64,000 nt of DNA from Prunella strophiata (GCA_036583965.1 JAZBQD010000030.1:87093300-87157299), one strand, 5' to 3'. Positions 13,866 to 28,001 are shown, counted from the stretch's first letter. Notes: generated by a model not told the origin, from the letters alone. Translations and numbers: made by a program.

Positions 13866-16800
13866 AGAGAATTTGACTGCAAATACCTTTAATGTTTGGT
13901 TCATGTTATTCTTAAGCAGAAGTTAATAACCGTGAGTATGCATAAGCCTGTGGAAATGTTATTTCATCTCTGGGGATGATCAAATGCAGTTAAAATGCAA
14001 AATGTGGTCGCTCATCAGTTTCAGACAAGGATACCAGCTTGCAGGAACGTGGAAAGACTTGTGAAATAAATCTTGGTAAAATTAGGAAGTTGTCTGTTTT
14101 GTAAATAGGCTTTTCCTACTAAAGGTAGTATGGAATATTAAACCATAATTAGCAAATGGAATACAAACCTACACTAGTGGCAAGAATCCCTTTCTATGCA
14201 AGTGTTATGTATATGTTTGGTAACGTATGTTTTAAGATCCATGTTTTAAATATAGTTAAACTTGTTTATCCTATGAGCCTAATTTTCATAGAGGTTGTAG
14301 CTCTTCAGCCTTGTTTCAGTGCCATCACTGAAGGCAGAAGAGAGAGAGAGAGAAATCCTTTTGTTTTTAGCAGGAGCACCTGGGTAATTGGGGCATCTGT
14401 GCTGACAGGCAGCCAAGCTTTGTCCCAGGAGTGTGGCCAGCATGGCAGGAGACACACACAGGGGTAGGGGAGCTGGCACTGCCCAGCATCGGGCCAGAGG
14501 AGAAATTCCACCACTTTGAGCTTTGGGGCTTGGGGGAGCTCACGACATTTCCTAGGGAAGTCTAAGGAGGATGGGTTGGGAAGGCTGGAAACGGTGTGGG
14601 AAGAAGGAATTGGAGGTGCAGTCTCCAGGACCTTATAGGTACAATGGAAAGACTGTCTCAGGGACAAGCTGGTAATGAAGGGGTGCTTGCACAATGGAAA
14701 CTTAAGTGACAGGAAGCAAATTCATAGGAAACTGGTCTTCAGCCTGCTGCTCAAAAAACAAGCTATTCTTTAGAGCCACAGCTGAGCTAGGAAAGGAAGA
14801 CAGCATGTAGTGATGTGGCAGGCACATTTCTGAGTTTCCCTGGGACTAACCTTGGGGCCAGAGGATTTCTTTCACTGCAGAGAGGGGGAGGATTTGTAGT
14901 GGGTCCCTTATCTGGAAATATTGTGAACCAGTTGATTCTTTTTTTTTTGTCTCAGTAATATATCCTAAGAATTATACCAGCTGACATCACTTGGCAATGT
15001 TTTTATAAGAGTGAAAATGAAGTAATTTACTGTGGGTTATTGTAGATTGTGAATAGTATTACTTCCTACAAATTGCAGTAGCAAAACAGGCTTTCTGCTG
15101 CTTTGCAATGCTTCTTTTCCTTCCACACTTTTCCTCTCACTTGAAAGCTAACCTCTTGCTTTAGATTACTCCTTACAACAGCTATTTGTGTTACAAAGGA
15201 TTATGGCTTCCACAGGCTACAGATGAACTGTAACCAGTGAATCAGAATAGGAAAAGCACAGTTGTAGTAGATAGGTAGATAGATTAGTAGATAGGTTTTC
15301 ATTAGAACAAAGACAATAAAACACACCAAAACTATGGCTGCAATTGCAAGTATATTCAGCTTTTCTACATGTGACTTCCCAAAGTGCTTGAATGTTTTGT
15401 TTTCCATGAAATCCTTTATATGGGTTTCATTCCATTCAGAGATAAGAATAGGGATCCCCTTATGGATAGTGGTAAGTGAACATTTGTGTTAGTAGAATGG
15501 TAGTGTTCACTCTTCTAGAGATGACTCATGTAGAGTGTACTTTTCTTTTTTTAATGGAATTGTGTTTTTTGTTATAGATGCATATACAAAGTTTATAATT
15601 GACCTAACTTTATTCTTGCTTAGCTGTGATGAGCCATCCCACTAAACTGTATTTTTAGACTTTGCTAAGGAAATGAAGCTTACACTAGTCATGCTGTCAC
15701 AGTCAGCTGTCATAGTCCGTCCATCTGTCCATCCTTGATAACTCAGCCAATTTTAGACAAACTTGACAGACTGGCAGAGATAAACTAACTAGTTTTCTCC
15801 AGGTCTGTGCCTGGGAGAGTCATTGCTGATGTCCCTCACTGGAGGAGAAGCCAGAACAACCCCAGCTCTTTGCTCAGTCCAGGCAGGGCTGAGAGGCAGT
15901 GGGGCACCAGGCACTGTGCTTGGCTGGCCAGCCCAACAAAGGTAGGGAGGAAGGCAGTGCCAGGGGAGATGGAGTGTGCTTTGAAGGAATTTTGGAGATG
16001 GCAGTGGGAACCTAGAGATATGAGAAGGACCTGGGGATGTGAAAACAGTCGTACAGTAGGGGGACTTACTGTGAATCCTGCAGGAGATGGGGGAAGAAGA
16101 GGAGGAATAGCTGAGCAGGAGGTATAAAGAGAAAAACAGGAACAGATTTCCTTCATTCTGCTCATGGAACAACCTGTTCCTCTTCAGTCATGGACACAGT
16201 TATGAATGTTGCAACCTCACATTAAAAATTATTCTTAGATAATGTGCATGCCCTTCGCTGTGCCTGACTGCAGATGGGTCTCTGCATTGTTTGTTCCTTT
16301 GGTCAAACCAACTGGAAAGCCTTTGGTGCACATTACTGCTATTGCAAAATGTTAATCATTACCATGCTGTCAGCCTTAAAAAGTTTGTTTACATGAAATA
16401 TTAACTTTAAACTGAAGAATTCCAGTTGTCTTTATTGATAAAAATTAGAAACTTTACTATGTTTATTTTCTTTATTATTTTCCCAAATTTGTCATTATTT
16501 ATGTTTAATGGGCATGATAGGAAGCAACATTTGAAATGTCAGATGCACTATTGGAAGGTCTGTGAAAAAAGAGTGAACTTAATGCAACTCCAAATGAAAG
16601 ACAATGCTTGAATGATAACTTTTTCCTAAATGTTTAGGTACCTCTATCAGATATCAGAGGGGTTTTTGAGAAAGTTTGAATTTTTACCTGCTTGTGAACA
16701 GTTTTTTCTCTAGATACTTAAGTTTATGGCACTTTCTTGCCACTCTACATCCCCATTTCTCACAGTTATATCTGTGCTCTGAGTTTCAACTAGGTAGCCA

Positions 16801-18762
16801 ACTGCTTCACCATCTACTGCTTTATTCATTAGTTCTTTTGCTATAATTCCAAGAGGTGGACTGTGTATCTTCATTAGTGAGCCGATAAAAGCCTAAGTTT
16901 TTAATCTGGAAGGTTTAGTCTCACTGGAGGGCTTTATGTAGATTGAATCTAGTTGAAATAAAGTTGCTTGTTTTCCATGAATTTATAAAAGTAATTTCCC
17001 CCTTTTCTTAACAGAACGACCTTTAAATTGTGTTTGTTTATATCACTGTAATTTAATGCTCATTAGTTCTGAAACATCCTTGTCTTTTTGGTTAAAAATG
17101 ATCTCTAAACTGATGAAAATTTCCAGTCTTGGCAGAGATCAGAGCCTGACCAGCTTCTGATTAGTACTCGCTTGTACACTCTTTTCCTGTGATTGTCTCC
17201 CCTAGTACAATAAGCTGCCTGCCTCATTTTGCCTGAAAGTGCAGCCACTGCCTCTTGGCTGAAGTGATGTAGTTAGAATGACAATAGGATGTAGCAGGCT
17301 CCAGCAGGAAACAAGGGCCTGCTGGGGAAGGTCAGGAAACACTTTAGGATCATCAGAATTTTCTGCCATCTTCTGAGACCATAAGACCACATATTAATGT
17401 ATTTTTAACCCTTCCAGACAGTGATCCCTGCATGGCTTGTGTGTGCACTGTTAGTCTGTGCTGTACAGATAACTGTGAAATAAGCATGAAGTTTTGTGGT
17501 GGACAAACAGCTTTGCTGAAGATGCCCATTGTATATGCAACTACATAAATGTCTGAATATATTAAAACACACTTTTTGGCAGTGAAGTGGCTGGATTGAA
17601 TAGGCCTGAATAGTTAAAAATGAAATAGCATGCACCTCCTTATTTCAGATTATTTGAAGAAACAAAAACAAAGTACCTTTATTTATTTTCTTTCCATTAA
17701 GTGTTCTATAACCAGCATGTGTGCTCTCGTGTCTCTACTAAGTCTCTTACCTGCCACCCAGACTTCATGAGTATGGAGAAAAGTACAAATGCTCCTATTT
17801 CTGTGATGGTTTTGCTTTCTGTCCTTTGCATGACATTTTGGGGGTTGCTTGGTTGTGCTATACTGCAACATAATCTTTTGTTTTTCAGAAATTTTATAAG
17901 TGAATTTCACAAGAGAGGGCTACTTGTTCACTTTATTTATTATTTTTTTAATATATAAGCTTAAACAGGGGTTGCTGCAAAAGTTTGAAAAGTACACCAA
18001 GTGTGCTGTTGTGCAGTTTTTCTGTATTTAAACAGACATTAGTATGGTTTATCTAATTAAAAAAAAAAAAAAAGTGATGTGTTCAATGTTATTGTTGTTT
18101 CTTCTGTGCATTGTATTTAACACCATAATTAAAGCCATGACAGGACACCAGAATTTACAGATTATAGGGAAACACATGCAAATGGTCTCCCTCACCATCA
18201 GGTTTCTGCTGTTACAGTACATGGTGAAATGTAGGTGAAAGAGGTGTGGGTTTTGGAAGGGGGGTTGCAGTTGGAAGGAACTGCAGCAGTGCCTACGTGG
18301 GTACTGCCAGAGCAAAGAGAGCAATACAATCTGCAGAGAACTTTAGCTTTTATTTCTGTGCTCTTTAATTTTTGTAGGTTTTCTTTCACTTTTTGTTTGA
18401 GCCAAATTGAAGTCATCTCTAAAATTAAAAGGCATGGTCATTTGGCTGGAATTTAAAGATACATAACAGGAAGCTCAGAAACATTTCAGTGATTAGCTGT
18501 TCTCCCAGTGAAGAAATCACTGTGTTTAAGTGTGTTTAAACTCTGCTACTTCTGAGAAGAGAATAGAAGTCATTATAACACAAATTGCTCTTTACCTAAT
18601 GATGCATCAGCTGGATGTTAACGAGAATCTCTTAAAGGTGTTGCTATTTCCTGACTAAGTAGTATTAGAGGAGAGATCTCCATTTAGCAGTGTTGTTGAA
18701 GTGAGGGTACAGCATGTCACCACAGTCCAGCTTTTGCAGTGTGGGGACAAGCATTCCAAGTG

Positions 18763-18789
18763 ACCACTTTACATTTCTGTCTTTAACAG
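18763..18789 (+). promoter_or_regulatory. NCK2: 3' splice site of NCK2 central coding exon
   Basis: A pyrimidine-biased stretch ends in TTTAACAG, with the AG at 18788-18789. Splicing here leaves GC to complete the split Gly-76 codon, and the frame then continues straight into the conserved LGKTKRK linker. The open frame runs further upstream to an ATG at 18714, but those residues are intronic and do not resemble NCK2. Confidence 0.9.
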
Positions 18790-19511
18790 GCTTGGGAAAA
18801 ACCAAGAGAAAGACGAGTGCGAGAGATGCCTCCCCCACTCCCAGCACAGACGCCGAGTACCCTTCCAACGGCAGCAGCGCCGACCGGATTTACGATCTCA
18901 ACATTCCTGCCTACGTGAAATTTGCCTATGTTGCCGAGAGGGAGGATGAGCTGTCCCTCGTTAAAGGGTCCCGAGTGATTGTCATGGAGAAGTGCAGCGA
19001 CGGCTGGTGGAGAGGGAGCTACAACGGACAGATCGGCTGGTTCCCTTCGAACTATGTGGTAGAGGAGGTTGAGGAGGCAACTGCAGATTCACCCAGCTTT
19101 CTCAGCCTTAGGAAAGGCGCTTCCATGAGTAACGGCCAGGGCACCAAAGTACTCCACATCGTTCAGACACTGTACCCATTCAGCTCGGTCACAGATGAAG
19201 AGCTCAATTTTGAAAAAGGGGAAACGATGGAAGTCATTGAAAAGCCAGAAAATGACCCAGAATGGTGGAAATGTAAAAATTCCAGAGGTCAAATCGGTCT
19301 TGTTCCTAAAAACTATGTAGTAATCATTAGTGATGGTCCTTCCATGAACACTTCCCATCCTCCTCAGATAAGCTACACGGGACCATCTTCCACCGGACGG
19401 TTTGCTGGAAGAGAGTGGTATTACGGGAACGTTACCCGGCACCAAGCAGAGTGTGCCCTGAACGAAAGGGGAGTGGAAGGAGATTTCCTTGTTAGAGACA
19501 GTGAATCTTCG
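18790..19511 (+). CDS. NCK2: NCK adaptor protein 2, central coding exon (SH3-2, SH3-3, start of SH2)
   Basis: This exon encodes 240 complete codons (residues 77-316 by human numbering) plus two bases of codon 76. NCK2 is a cytoplasmic SH2/SH3 adaptor that links phosphotyrosine signals at receptors and focal adhesions to actin regulators. Visible in order: a basic Ser/Thr-rich linker ([11 protein letters not shown]); SH3-2 at about residues 111-170, with an ALYDY-like segment, the DGWWRG tryptophans and [10 protein letters not shown]3-3 at about 195-257, with LYPFSS, EWWKC and GLVPKNYV; and the SH2 start from about 285, with [10 protein letters not shown] and FLVRDSES. The phosphotyrosine-binding Arg-311 is codon 19494-19496. 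Paralogue choice: the [15 protein letters not shown] linker and SYTGPSS segment fit NCK2, not NCK1. The SH3-1 exon is outside the window. The exon ends on a codon boundary at a GTAAGT donor. Confidence 0.97.
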
Positions 19512-19517
19512 GTAAGT
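19512..19517 (+). promoter_or_regulatory. NCK2: 5' splice site of NCK2 central coding exon
   Basis: TCG|GTAAGT is a full-consensus donor in phase 0. Reading past it gives about ten non-conserved residues and a stop, whereas joining to 28002 restores the SH2 domain without a gap. Confidence 0.93.
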
Positions 19518-22500
19518 GGTGCTCAGCCTGCAGCTTTGTAACCCCCTGTGCATGGGTTAGCAAGCACGGCACTTAACAGGTTCCCTGTCTTTTCACCCTT
19601 AAAGAAGCGAGCAGGGCTTCAGCATTACCAACCAGTACCCTCCCTGCTTGTGAGAATTGGTCTGTCAGTGAAATGCAGTGACATTTACACTGAAATTTAA
19701 CAGCTGTGGTCTGTATTATCCAGGGGTTTTTTAAATTTGTGGACAATCAAGTAAATATTTCAGGCTTCCATTTGGCTTTTCATGTGTTTCTCATGCAAGT
19801 CCTCAAATTTAAAGCACTACAAGATAAAATAATTCTAGGTGATTGAAAATCTGGTAGTTGATTTGATCTTAAAGCTATTTTCAAATAGAATCTTTGCATT
19901 GGTCAGTTCTATTCTGCTTTTTATCAAATAATTACATCATTTCTTTATTAGTTAAAATCCCATTTTAATGTATTTTTGATCAACCTAGATAATTTAGTTT
20001 GTAATGAGGTAAAGTTATTATTGTATCTAGTTGTTAAAGTTGTTATATACAATAGAGGGTCAAGTCAGCAACTCATATGCCTTGTAAATTGAGCCTTGAT
20101 GGCATCAGAGGGATCTGAGTAATGCTGATTATGGTTCATGTAATTCTGAAAGTTCAGATTTAAAATTCAGCTGAAAGGACTTTCATGTATGCTGAGGCCA
20201 GAGAATTCGCAGTTATAAAGCACTAAAATTTAATTATCCTTTGACTGTGATTTTGAAAAGGTGACAGATTTTAATCTCACATCATACATAACATTGAGAA
20301 AACTGACAAAGTACAACTTTGTAACAGTCCCAGATATTTTTATCTGAAGACAGTATTGTCTGATTAAATTTCAGGCACCTCTCCTTGATGAATTTGCTCT
20401 GTAGAACACGTGATAGCTATCTAACTACCCTTTCTTTGAAGCTCTGTGTCATTGAATTCCTATTTCTGCTTAATTGTAATCACTAAACAAAGGCAAATGT
20501 AAATAAACCACAGGAGAACAGGAAAAAAGTTAGAGATTAAATAAAAATAAACTAGAGGAAGATAGGAAGAAAAATAGGAATTTAGAAATCATGACTGATT
20601 TACAGAGGCTGAGAGGAATCAAGTTCGTTTAGTCAACAGAAGAAAAGGATGTGGGACACACAGTCTTGTAAAATGTAGAAAGCCACTGGAGGATTATGGT
20701 AATCATTAAATTACAGTAATTCCTTTTTTTTCCCCAACATTCTGTCAACATCCTGTCAGTTAGGGGCATACGGGATGTGGTGGATTCTTAGCATGTCAGT
20801 CCAGCAGGTAGAAGCTCACTTTAAGATCTAGAGGCTGCATTGTGATTTATCCTGAGACTGTAGCTATCAATTTCCTTTCATCTCTTGGGAAAGTGCCAGA
20901 AGGAGTTTGAAAATTAATACATTACTTAAAATAAGAAAAATGCTTACCCATTTCTCAGGACATGACATGTCACAGTGACCACTATGCTGCAGCTTGGTTT
21001 TTTAGCTCTTAAGAGTCTGCCTCTATCTCTCGAGTAAACAAACTTTAAAACAGTAACCTTTTAATTTAATGTGCTATCATAACACTAAATCTTTGCATTC
21101 AAAGCAGTTTCAAACTTCTTGCCTGCATTGTTGCTGGAGAAATCATTGCTTTAGAGTACAAAAAGATTCATTCAGAATGTGGTCTTCAAACTATTTCCAG
21201 CATCTAACACTTAGTGGGATAACAGAAAATTTATTCAGTTCATATCTCAGCAAGTTTTTTGCACACCTGCAGGGAAAAAAAAAGTGCTGAATTGAGGAAC
21301 TTACCTTTTTTCCTTTTTTTTTGTACTCTTTATCTGGTCTTGCAAACCCTGTATTTGAGACTTTTTTTAGCAATGAGAAAACTGTAGTTATGCACTTAAA
21401 TGCCTCTGTGTATTAGCACTGCATGTGAGTTATAGTTTTTATTAGGTTTAAAGAAATAATTTACTGCATCTCAAACTTGCCCTAATCTTTATGTATCATT
21501 CCATCATATAGTGTGTTTATGTATGTGAATTATAAACCACTGGGGATTGCTAGTTTTTTCCCTGGGGTGCCACAAGTGGTATAGTAAGTGAATGGGCATA
21601 CTTGCTAGCATTGAGAAAAGGATCATAAAAATCTATTTTGAACTTATTATGTATGGAATGAAGAAAGAGTTTAGCAATGACTCATGAATTTCTGACAGTT
21701 GCTGTATTTCACACATGTGACTACAGAGGTTGTTCATGCTGTGGCTAAAAGTCACCAGGAGTGTCTTCACAATCTGAGCAGATGGTCTTGATTAGAGAGA
21801 ACAGACTGAGCAGAGCCAAGTTGTCAGCTCTCTGAATTGCTCATCTGACCACCACACCAGCACTTCTCCCTACACTCTGTTGTTAACTCACCTTTAATGC
21901 TAGGGATGCAGGGGTTATTCCTTTCTAGAAAGGTCCATAGATAAAATTGTGAGTCATGCTCCTAATCCTGTGCCTGATTTTTGACCTGGTTTAGAGTTTT
22001 CTGTAGCCTTCCATCACCATAGTTACAAAAATTGGTCTGCATAAAAGTTTTCCTTAGATTTCAATTTTGCTCTTGTTACTGAGCTATGAAAAGCTATCCT
22101 TGGATAGATGAAGGTTTGTATTATTCTGTACTCACTTGATGAGACTGTCATGTTTTTGCATTTCAAATGTTAGTAGTTGCAAGATTTTACAACATTTCTC
22201 TAGGTTTAACTTACCAGATGTTTATCTCACAGCTAGATTCCTTTAGCCACAAATATTCTCCTCAGTAACACTTAGATCTAGAGGATGCTGCCATAGAGGA
22301 GAATAACCTGAGGTGAACTCTGTAAGGTAGCTAGGAGGCTGATTATCTTCATTAATTACGAAATACTATTATTAGAACCATAAACTTGTTTGAACCATTT
22401 AAGCCCATAGTTTATGTAACAGGCACAGTTCCCTACTGATAACATTTTTGCCAACTGTGTTATACCTAGGTAATGTCACCTTAGTTTTGGAGCTCTAAAA

Positions 22501-25500
22501 GAATTGGGCACATTCCTAGTTAGAAATACTGCTAACTAGTTGTTCTTTCTGTTGCAGGCTGCTAGGTTAATGAAACGTGCAGTTTGTCTCATTTAAGTAA
22601 CAAAACAATGAAAAACAAAAAGCAGATTTAACCTAATGCAGTCTCTGTAGAGCCACTTTTTGGATTGCAGGCTCTTGAGCAGTCAGATTTTTACTCTCTT
22701 TGTGTAGTTCCTAACCCAAGACAAACAGGTCTTGGCTGATACTAGTGGTCTTGGTTGGGTGGGAGATTGTCATGCTTTGAAGATCTCAGATTTCACGGAG
22801 TACCAAATTTGGGTGGGAGAGGACTGTTTTGTTCAGGTTCACACCAGCAAACAAGTGTGCTCACTAGTACTGCAGCTAACAGGAAGCAGTAGTGTGTCAC
22901 CTCCAGCTTCTGAGCAGAACCTTTGCTGCCGACACCCTTAAACTTCAAAGGGAGCTTCTGTCAGAACTTGTGGGCCCCTTGCAGTCCTCTGCCAGTGGGT
23001 GTGAAACTGGTGATCAGGCAAACACTAGTGCTTTGTAGTCCTATGAGGTCTTCTCATGAAGCAGAGAAGGTGTTATTTTTCTCAGACTATGAGTGAGCTA
23101 TGCAAATTTTTGGATGATTTCAGGAGCAGTTACTCATTAGGAAGTAATGGCTACCTTCTGCTGGTAGTGTGACAGCATTCAAATTACAGTAACCCATCCT
23201 AAACAGAGTTACAGAGTACAGTTTAAAGATGATACTGGTAATTTTAGGCATATTTAAATGGTACTGAGGATTGTAGATACGACTGGATTTGTCAGTTTTT
23301 TGAGATCATATTTAGCTTCTCTGTTGTTTGTCCAGCAATAATGACAATAGAAGGAGGCAGCAGAGGTTCAGAGTTTGTATGTTGCTTGAGGTGCTAATTC
23401 TGTAGCATTCGGTGTCCCATGTTTTCCTGGGGTTTTAATCCTTCAACTGTTGGATAGGAGCAATGAAATATGGCAACTGTTTAAAAAGTGAACATTGGTC
23501 ATGTTCTGTGACATGCAGTGATTGGTAAGTACAGCAGACGTGAGGAGAAAGTTTCTCTTTGAAAACAGGCATAAGGAAATATCCTGGTGGCCTATTTTAA
23601 ATGGAAGAACAGAAATCTTATTAGAACTGTAGTTGAAGATCTGGTCTAGGAATTGATTTAGCTTCAGGTTAGGTTTTTTAGGTTTAGGTCTTTCCAGTTA
23701 TGATGGTACAGAAATATTCATAGTTTCCCTGCCACAAAGCTATGCTCTGTAACTCTGTTGCAGAATCATCAACTCTTCTATAGACTTAAGGGATTAAAGC
23801 TTACTTGTGCCTTTATTTGGTGTATGTGAGTCTTTTATTCCTGGAAAAGTTAGTGTGTAAACATCCAAATGTAGCAATTAATTTAAGAGGGAGAAGAGAG
23901 AAAAATTGGCCACCAGTTAGAACAAAATAGCTTAAACAGTAAATAAAATAAACAGACTTGGAGTAAATCCAAGGAGGACGGCAGGGAACCAATTCAAACT
24001 GCATCAAACCAGCATACTTTGAAATGGAAGTGTTAAGAGCAATAGTTTATTTAGATTTTTTTTTAATAGTATTTTTAATGAATTTGCATTTGTTAGGGCA
24101 AGAAGGAACCAAAATAAAAACAAAAACAAGTCCAATTGCTTTTGCTATTCATTCTTGAGTCCTGTGGAAGTTACTACTCTGAGACCAATAAAGGGTTTCA
24201 GGATTTTTGCAACAGCTGTTTGAGCTCTTCCATCTCTTTGCACCGGATGATGACTCTCAAAAGAGTTAGATCAGCCTTTCCGCTTTTTACATTTTTTAAA
24301 TTAAATCAGATAACGAAAAGAATAAACTTTGTAACATATTCTGCAGAAAAGATGATAACGTCTTCTACTTATGTATCAATCTGACTAGCAGGCTCCAGGG
24401 CTGTGAAGAATAGACAATAGTTCATGAGAAATGTTCATTCACTAAGGTTATAATTAAACTGACAGAGTATTTGATACATTGTATGGATCAGCTCACAGAG
24501 ACACAGGTCTGGCCAGTGCCTGGGTCATAGGAGAGTAGGTCAGAGGTCCAGCATCTCTCTGCATGTCATTAGCACACCATTTATGGCCTAGAAATAATGT
24601 TTCTTAACAGATACAAGGAGCTTTGAAAACTCATGATTTTGACATGCTAAAAACAACTGTGCTTTGTCAAAAAGTATTAAAACTTTTTTGAGAGCAAAGT
24701 GATTATTTCACTTATTTTTAAACTTTTCCATAACATTGTTTCCTGTTCCTAAAACAAACAAAAAAAGTTAGTTCAGATTATGAACTTCCCATTTGTAAGT
24801 TCTTCTGTTTTAATTGAGGGCCTTTTAGTTACTGGTTTTTGTTTGGTGTAGGCATCACCCATGGAAGCAGCAGGACTTAGTAAGCAAGATTTGATATTGT
24901 TTTTTGAATCCTAACTGACTAATCTGTACTTGCTGCCTCAGACTGTCCTTGGTGAGACCCTATAGACCTGCCTGCGTTTAGGGCACAGCAATCAGCATAG
25001 TGCCCAGAGCCCATGCCCTAAATTTCTCCTCCATGAACCCAGGGGCCCAAAGCTTCTGGAGAGTTTTGTGCAGGCCTGTGCTTTGTTACTGTTTAATAGC
25101 TGCTGCTTGGAACTGTGGAGATTCCACTGGAACCAGGTCCCAGGCCTGTGTGGCTATGGCTGCTGGAGGGTTTGTCCATACTGCATTAACCGCAGAAAAG
25201 TGTTTGTACAGCCAGGTTAGCTTTAACCCAGTGGGGTAGGTGCTGAAAATAATCCAGTCTTGGTGTGAGTTCTGTGCAGCCTTTTTTATGATGCTGCTGA
25301 GACAGGGGCTTAATATCAGAGATAGCTGGCTTAAAATAGCAGTTTTCATACTTGGAGTTAGGGATGGACGACAGGGCACAAAATGTATCTTGGGTGGAAC
25401 ACTGGAAATCCCAAAGATACGCTCTTCTGCACATTTCTTTCCATCACTTTCTCCCACCCTTCCCAGCCCCTCTTGGCAGTCACAGAGAGTGTTTCGTGTA

Positions 25501-27967
25501 TTTTGAGCCAGTGGCTGCTCAGTGCCAGAGGAAGCCTTCGTGATGGAGCCTGTGCTGACCCGGTCAAGGCCCGGTGACCCTGGATTATAGATGGAACAAG
25601 TAATTATCCTATGGGTGTTACATGAAATAATTTTTAAAGAAGTGATGCCTGTGGGTCTGGAATGTAGCGACTTGAGGTAGAAGAGGGTTAGGCCAAGGGT
25701 GTGGGGAGGTTGCTGCTGCCCAAAGCCGAGCCTTGAGTCTGAGGAGTTGGACCAGAGCCAGATCAACAAGCATGGCGGGAGCTTTGTTTGCTGTGGGCAG
25801 GGCCCATGGAGTCAGGGAGAAGACAGAGAAAGCAGTAGTGTTAAGGCAGGTGAGGGGGAGATGCAAGAGATGAGATTTTGGGATAGGACATGAGGGTGTG
25901 TGGGCAGAGACCCATTTTATTGCAGGGATAAAGATGGCATGTCTGATAAAATGCTGTCCTCCATTTTATTTGGGTATGTACTCTGTGTGTGTTTGACCCC
26001 GCACAAATGCAATGTGGACGACTCAGGGTGTGGTTTCATGAACTGAAGTCTGGTGTCAGCAGTAAGATGTGAGGGCTCCTGACCCCTCCACTTGGTCCTC
26101 TGCTGTGCCATGGCTGTGCTCAGCATTGTCCCTAAGGCAGTGCTGTGAACCAGGTGGGTTTTGTTTAGCCTGGGCAAGCACAGGTTTGCAGTGCTGGCCC
26201 AGCCAAAGCAGCAGGCGTGGTGGGGAGAGACCAAGGGACACAGTAGGGTTGTGTCAAAAGCCTGGCAAAGTGCCTTCAGCTGTTTGTGCTTGAAGCCATG
26301 CCTTCAGTGGGCTGAGACACTGCAGCAGGACCTCCAGAGTAGCACCAGGCATTACTTAACTCCATTAAGTGCTTGTTACAAACTCCAGTGTGTTCTTTTT
26401 ATTCATTTTCCTGCTGGCTGGTGACACCTACTTCCATACACCTCTCACAGGGCAAACCTGTGCTCCCATCTGTCATATCCCACTCCTACATGGAAGGGAG
26501 CACCCAAGATTCATTAAAGAATGACAAAAACCACAAGGGTTCAAAAGAAGCTCATGAAGTTTTATTAGCAAACTACACAGTTGGCATAGAAATTCATGTT
26601 TTACCCCTACTCTCTAATAGTAAGAGTGATAATAAAAGAGGGAAGAAAGAGAAAGAGAAAGTGAAAGGGAATTCAGATTGCAGAGGAAAGGAGATCTGCA
26701 GTCCTGGATCCAGGATCAATCTAGCCATCAGGGTATCCAGGGCCTGGGCAGTGCATCACCAAGGCTTTGTGGGGCTACCTGGTTATAAGTAAGTTTTCCC
26801 CTCCCTAGGATTCGGTTTCTTGCTCTTCATGTAAATGAATCAGCATGGGTACTCTTCTGGACCTTTATGGAAATGGGGGGAGCTTTGAGGGTCTTTTGGT
26901 AGTCTTGATCCCCCTCTACTGGACTTGCCTGTTGCTTGACTCCAATCCCATGCCTGCAGTATTTTGTGTTGTGTGGTCTCCATGGACCAGAACAGGAAAA
27001 TTGGCCCCAAAAGGGTGCTGCCCTACCTCTGCACATCCCTCGCTTTCCAGCCACATCCTTTTCTAACTTGCCTGCTTGAATGGTTGTCAGTATTTGAGGC
27101 ATAGATAGCAGCACATTAAATCCTTATTGCCCAGGCTTCTACACCATCTCTGTGGCCAGCCAGCAGCAGTAGGTGACTGGAGACAGAGTTCAGCTGGAAG
27201 CAAGGGGCACTGTGTCCTTTCTACCCTCCTATGGTGGCATGTGGTAGAGGAAGTGGAATGGTCTCATTCTGGCTGTTTGGATGACAGCACTCTCCTTGTT
27301 AAAGCAACTGATTGCCAGGATGAAGGGATTTATCATTAGAATTGTTATGTCCTGAGTAACTTAATTAGTGCATAAATTCTGTCTTTTGTGGATGGTGGTG
27401 TGATGATGAGATTTGTACGGGGTTTTTCTTCTATAGCTTTATCTTTTTTTACAATAAAAATGTACTCAGTGGGAGAAATTATTCCCCATACATGTGGTAA
27501 TGAAGATAAAAGGTGCATGTGTTTTTGTCTTTTGCAATGCAAAGCAAGAATGGCCCTCTAGTGGTCACGGCTTTAAAAAAAAGCAAAATGGGGAATTTTC
27601 TTCCTCTCACCCAAGCAATATTGCAGTAATTGTTTTCTCCAGGGCACTCTAGTGAGGAAGATGTGCATGATAAAAATTCTTCCCTTCTCTTTGACATTCT
27701 TGTGCTTCTAGATTGAGTAACTAAGATAATATTTGCAATTTAGTCATGTAATTGGCAACTTCAGACTGTGCAACTGGGGAGCTTTCACTTAACTGACTTA
27801 ACTGCTCACGTTAATAACAATGGTAATTATTTATTGAATAATAGGCTATAGGGTTTCTTAAGTAGCTAAAGCACCGAGCTGTGGCTAATGTAAATTACTG
27901 TCAACTATATGGCACAGTTTGTTCCTGAAACTGCAAAATTATGCTGTCATTTTGTTCTCTTCCATGT

Positions 27968-28001
27968 AATTTTTTCTTTCTTTCTCAATTCTTCTCAACA
28001 G
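27968..28001 (+). promoter_or_regulatory. NCK2: 3' splice site of NCK2 terminal exon
   Basis: A strong polypyrimidine tract (repeated TTTCTTTC, then CTTCTC) leads into AACAG, with the AG at 28000-28001. The next codon, CCC, opens the conserved [15 protein letters not shown] segment of the SH2 domain in frame with the upstream exon. Confidence 0.95.

Larger units (their letters stand above)
1..18789 (+). other. NCK2: NCK2 intron upstream of the central coding exon (5' end outside window)
   Basis: This is non-coding AT-rich sequence ending in the splice acceptor at 18788-18789. The intron is phase 1: it splits the Gly-76 codon after its first base. I looked for the exon encoding the N-terminal SH3 domain of NCK2 and did not find it, so it must lie before position 1. 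Contents noted are T-rich low-complexity tracts near 4432-4488, 8116-8134 and 12469-12541, two purine-rich, more GC-rich islands near 14330-14640 and 15790-16130, and several hairpin-forming inverted repeats listed separately. All open frames here are short, lack recognisable domains and overlap one another on both strands, so I treat them as chance ORFs. No promoter or CpG island is visible. Confidence 0.85.
19512..28001 (+). other. NCK2: NCK2 last intron (8490 bp, phase 0)
   Basis: This intron separates the two halves of the SH2 domain. It is non-coding and AT-rich, with a more GC-rich stretch between about 24.9 and 27.3 kb where long chance ORFs occur on both strands, the longest 227 codons on the minus strand at 25086-25769. 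I recognise no exon, RNA gene or transposon family in it. A GA-rich tract lies near 26630-26670. Confidence 0.92.

Noticed and set aside
18714..18789. ATG and open frame upstream of the NCK2 central exon, as an alternative start
   Set aside because: The 25 residues before the AG are intronic, do not resemble NCK2, and the AG at 18788-18789 with the phase-1 split codon fits the family structure exactly.
25086..25769. 227-codon minus-strand open frame
   Set aside because: It lies in the last NCK2 intron, overlaps several plus-strand frames, shows no domain or signal and no splice context. It is best explained by local low stop density.
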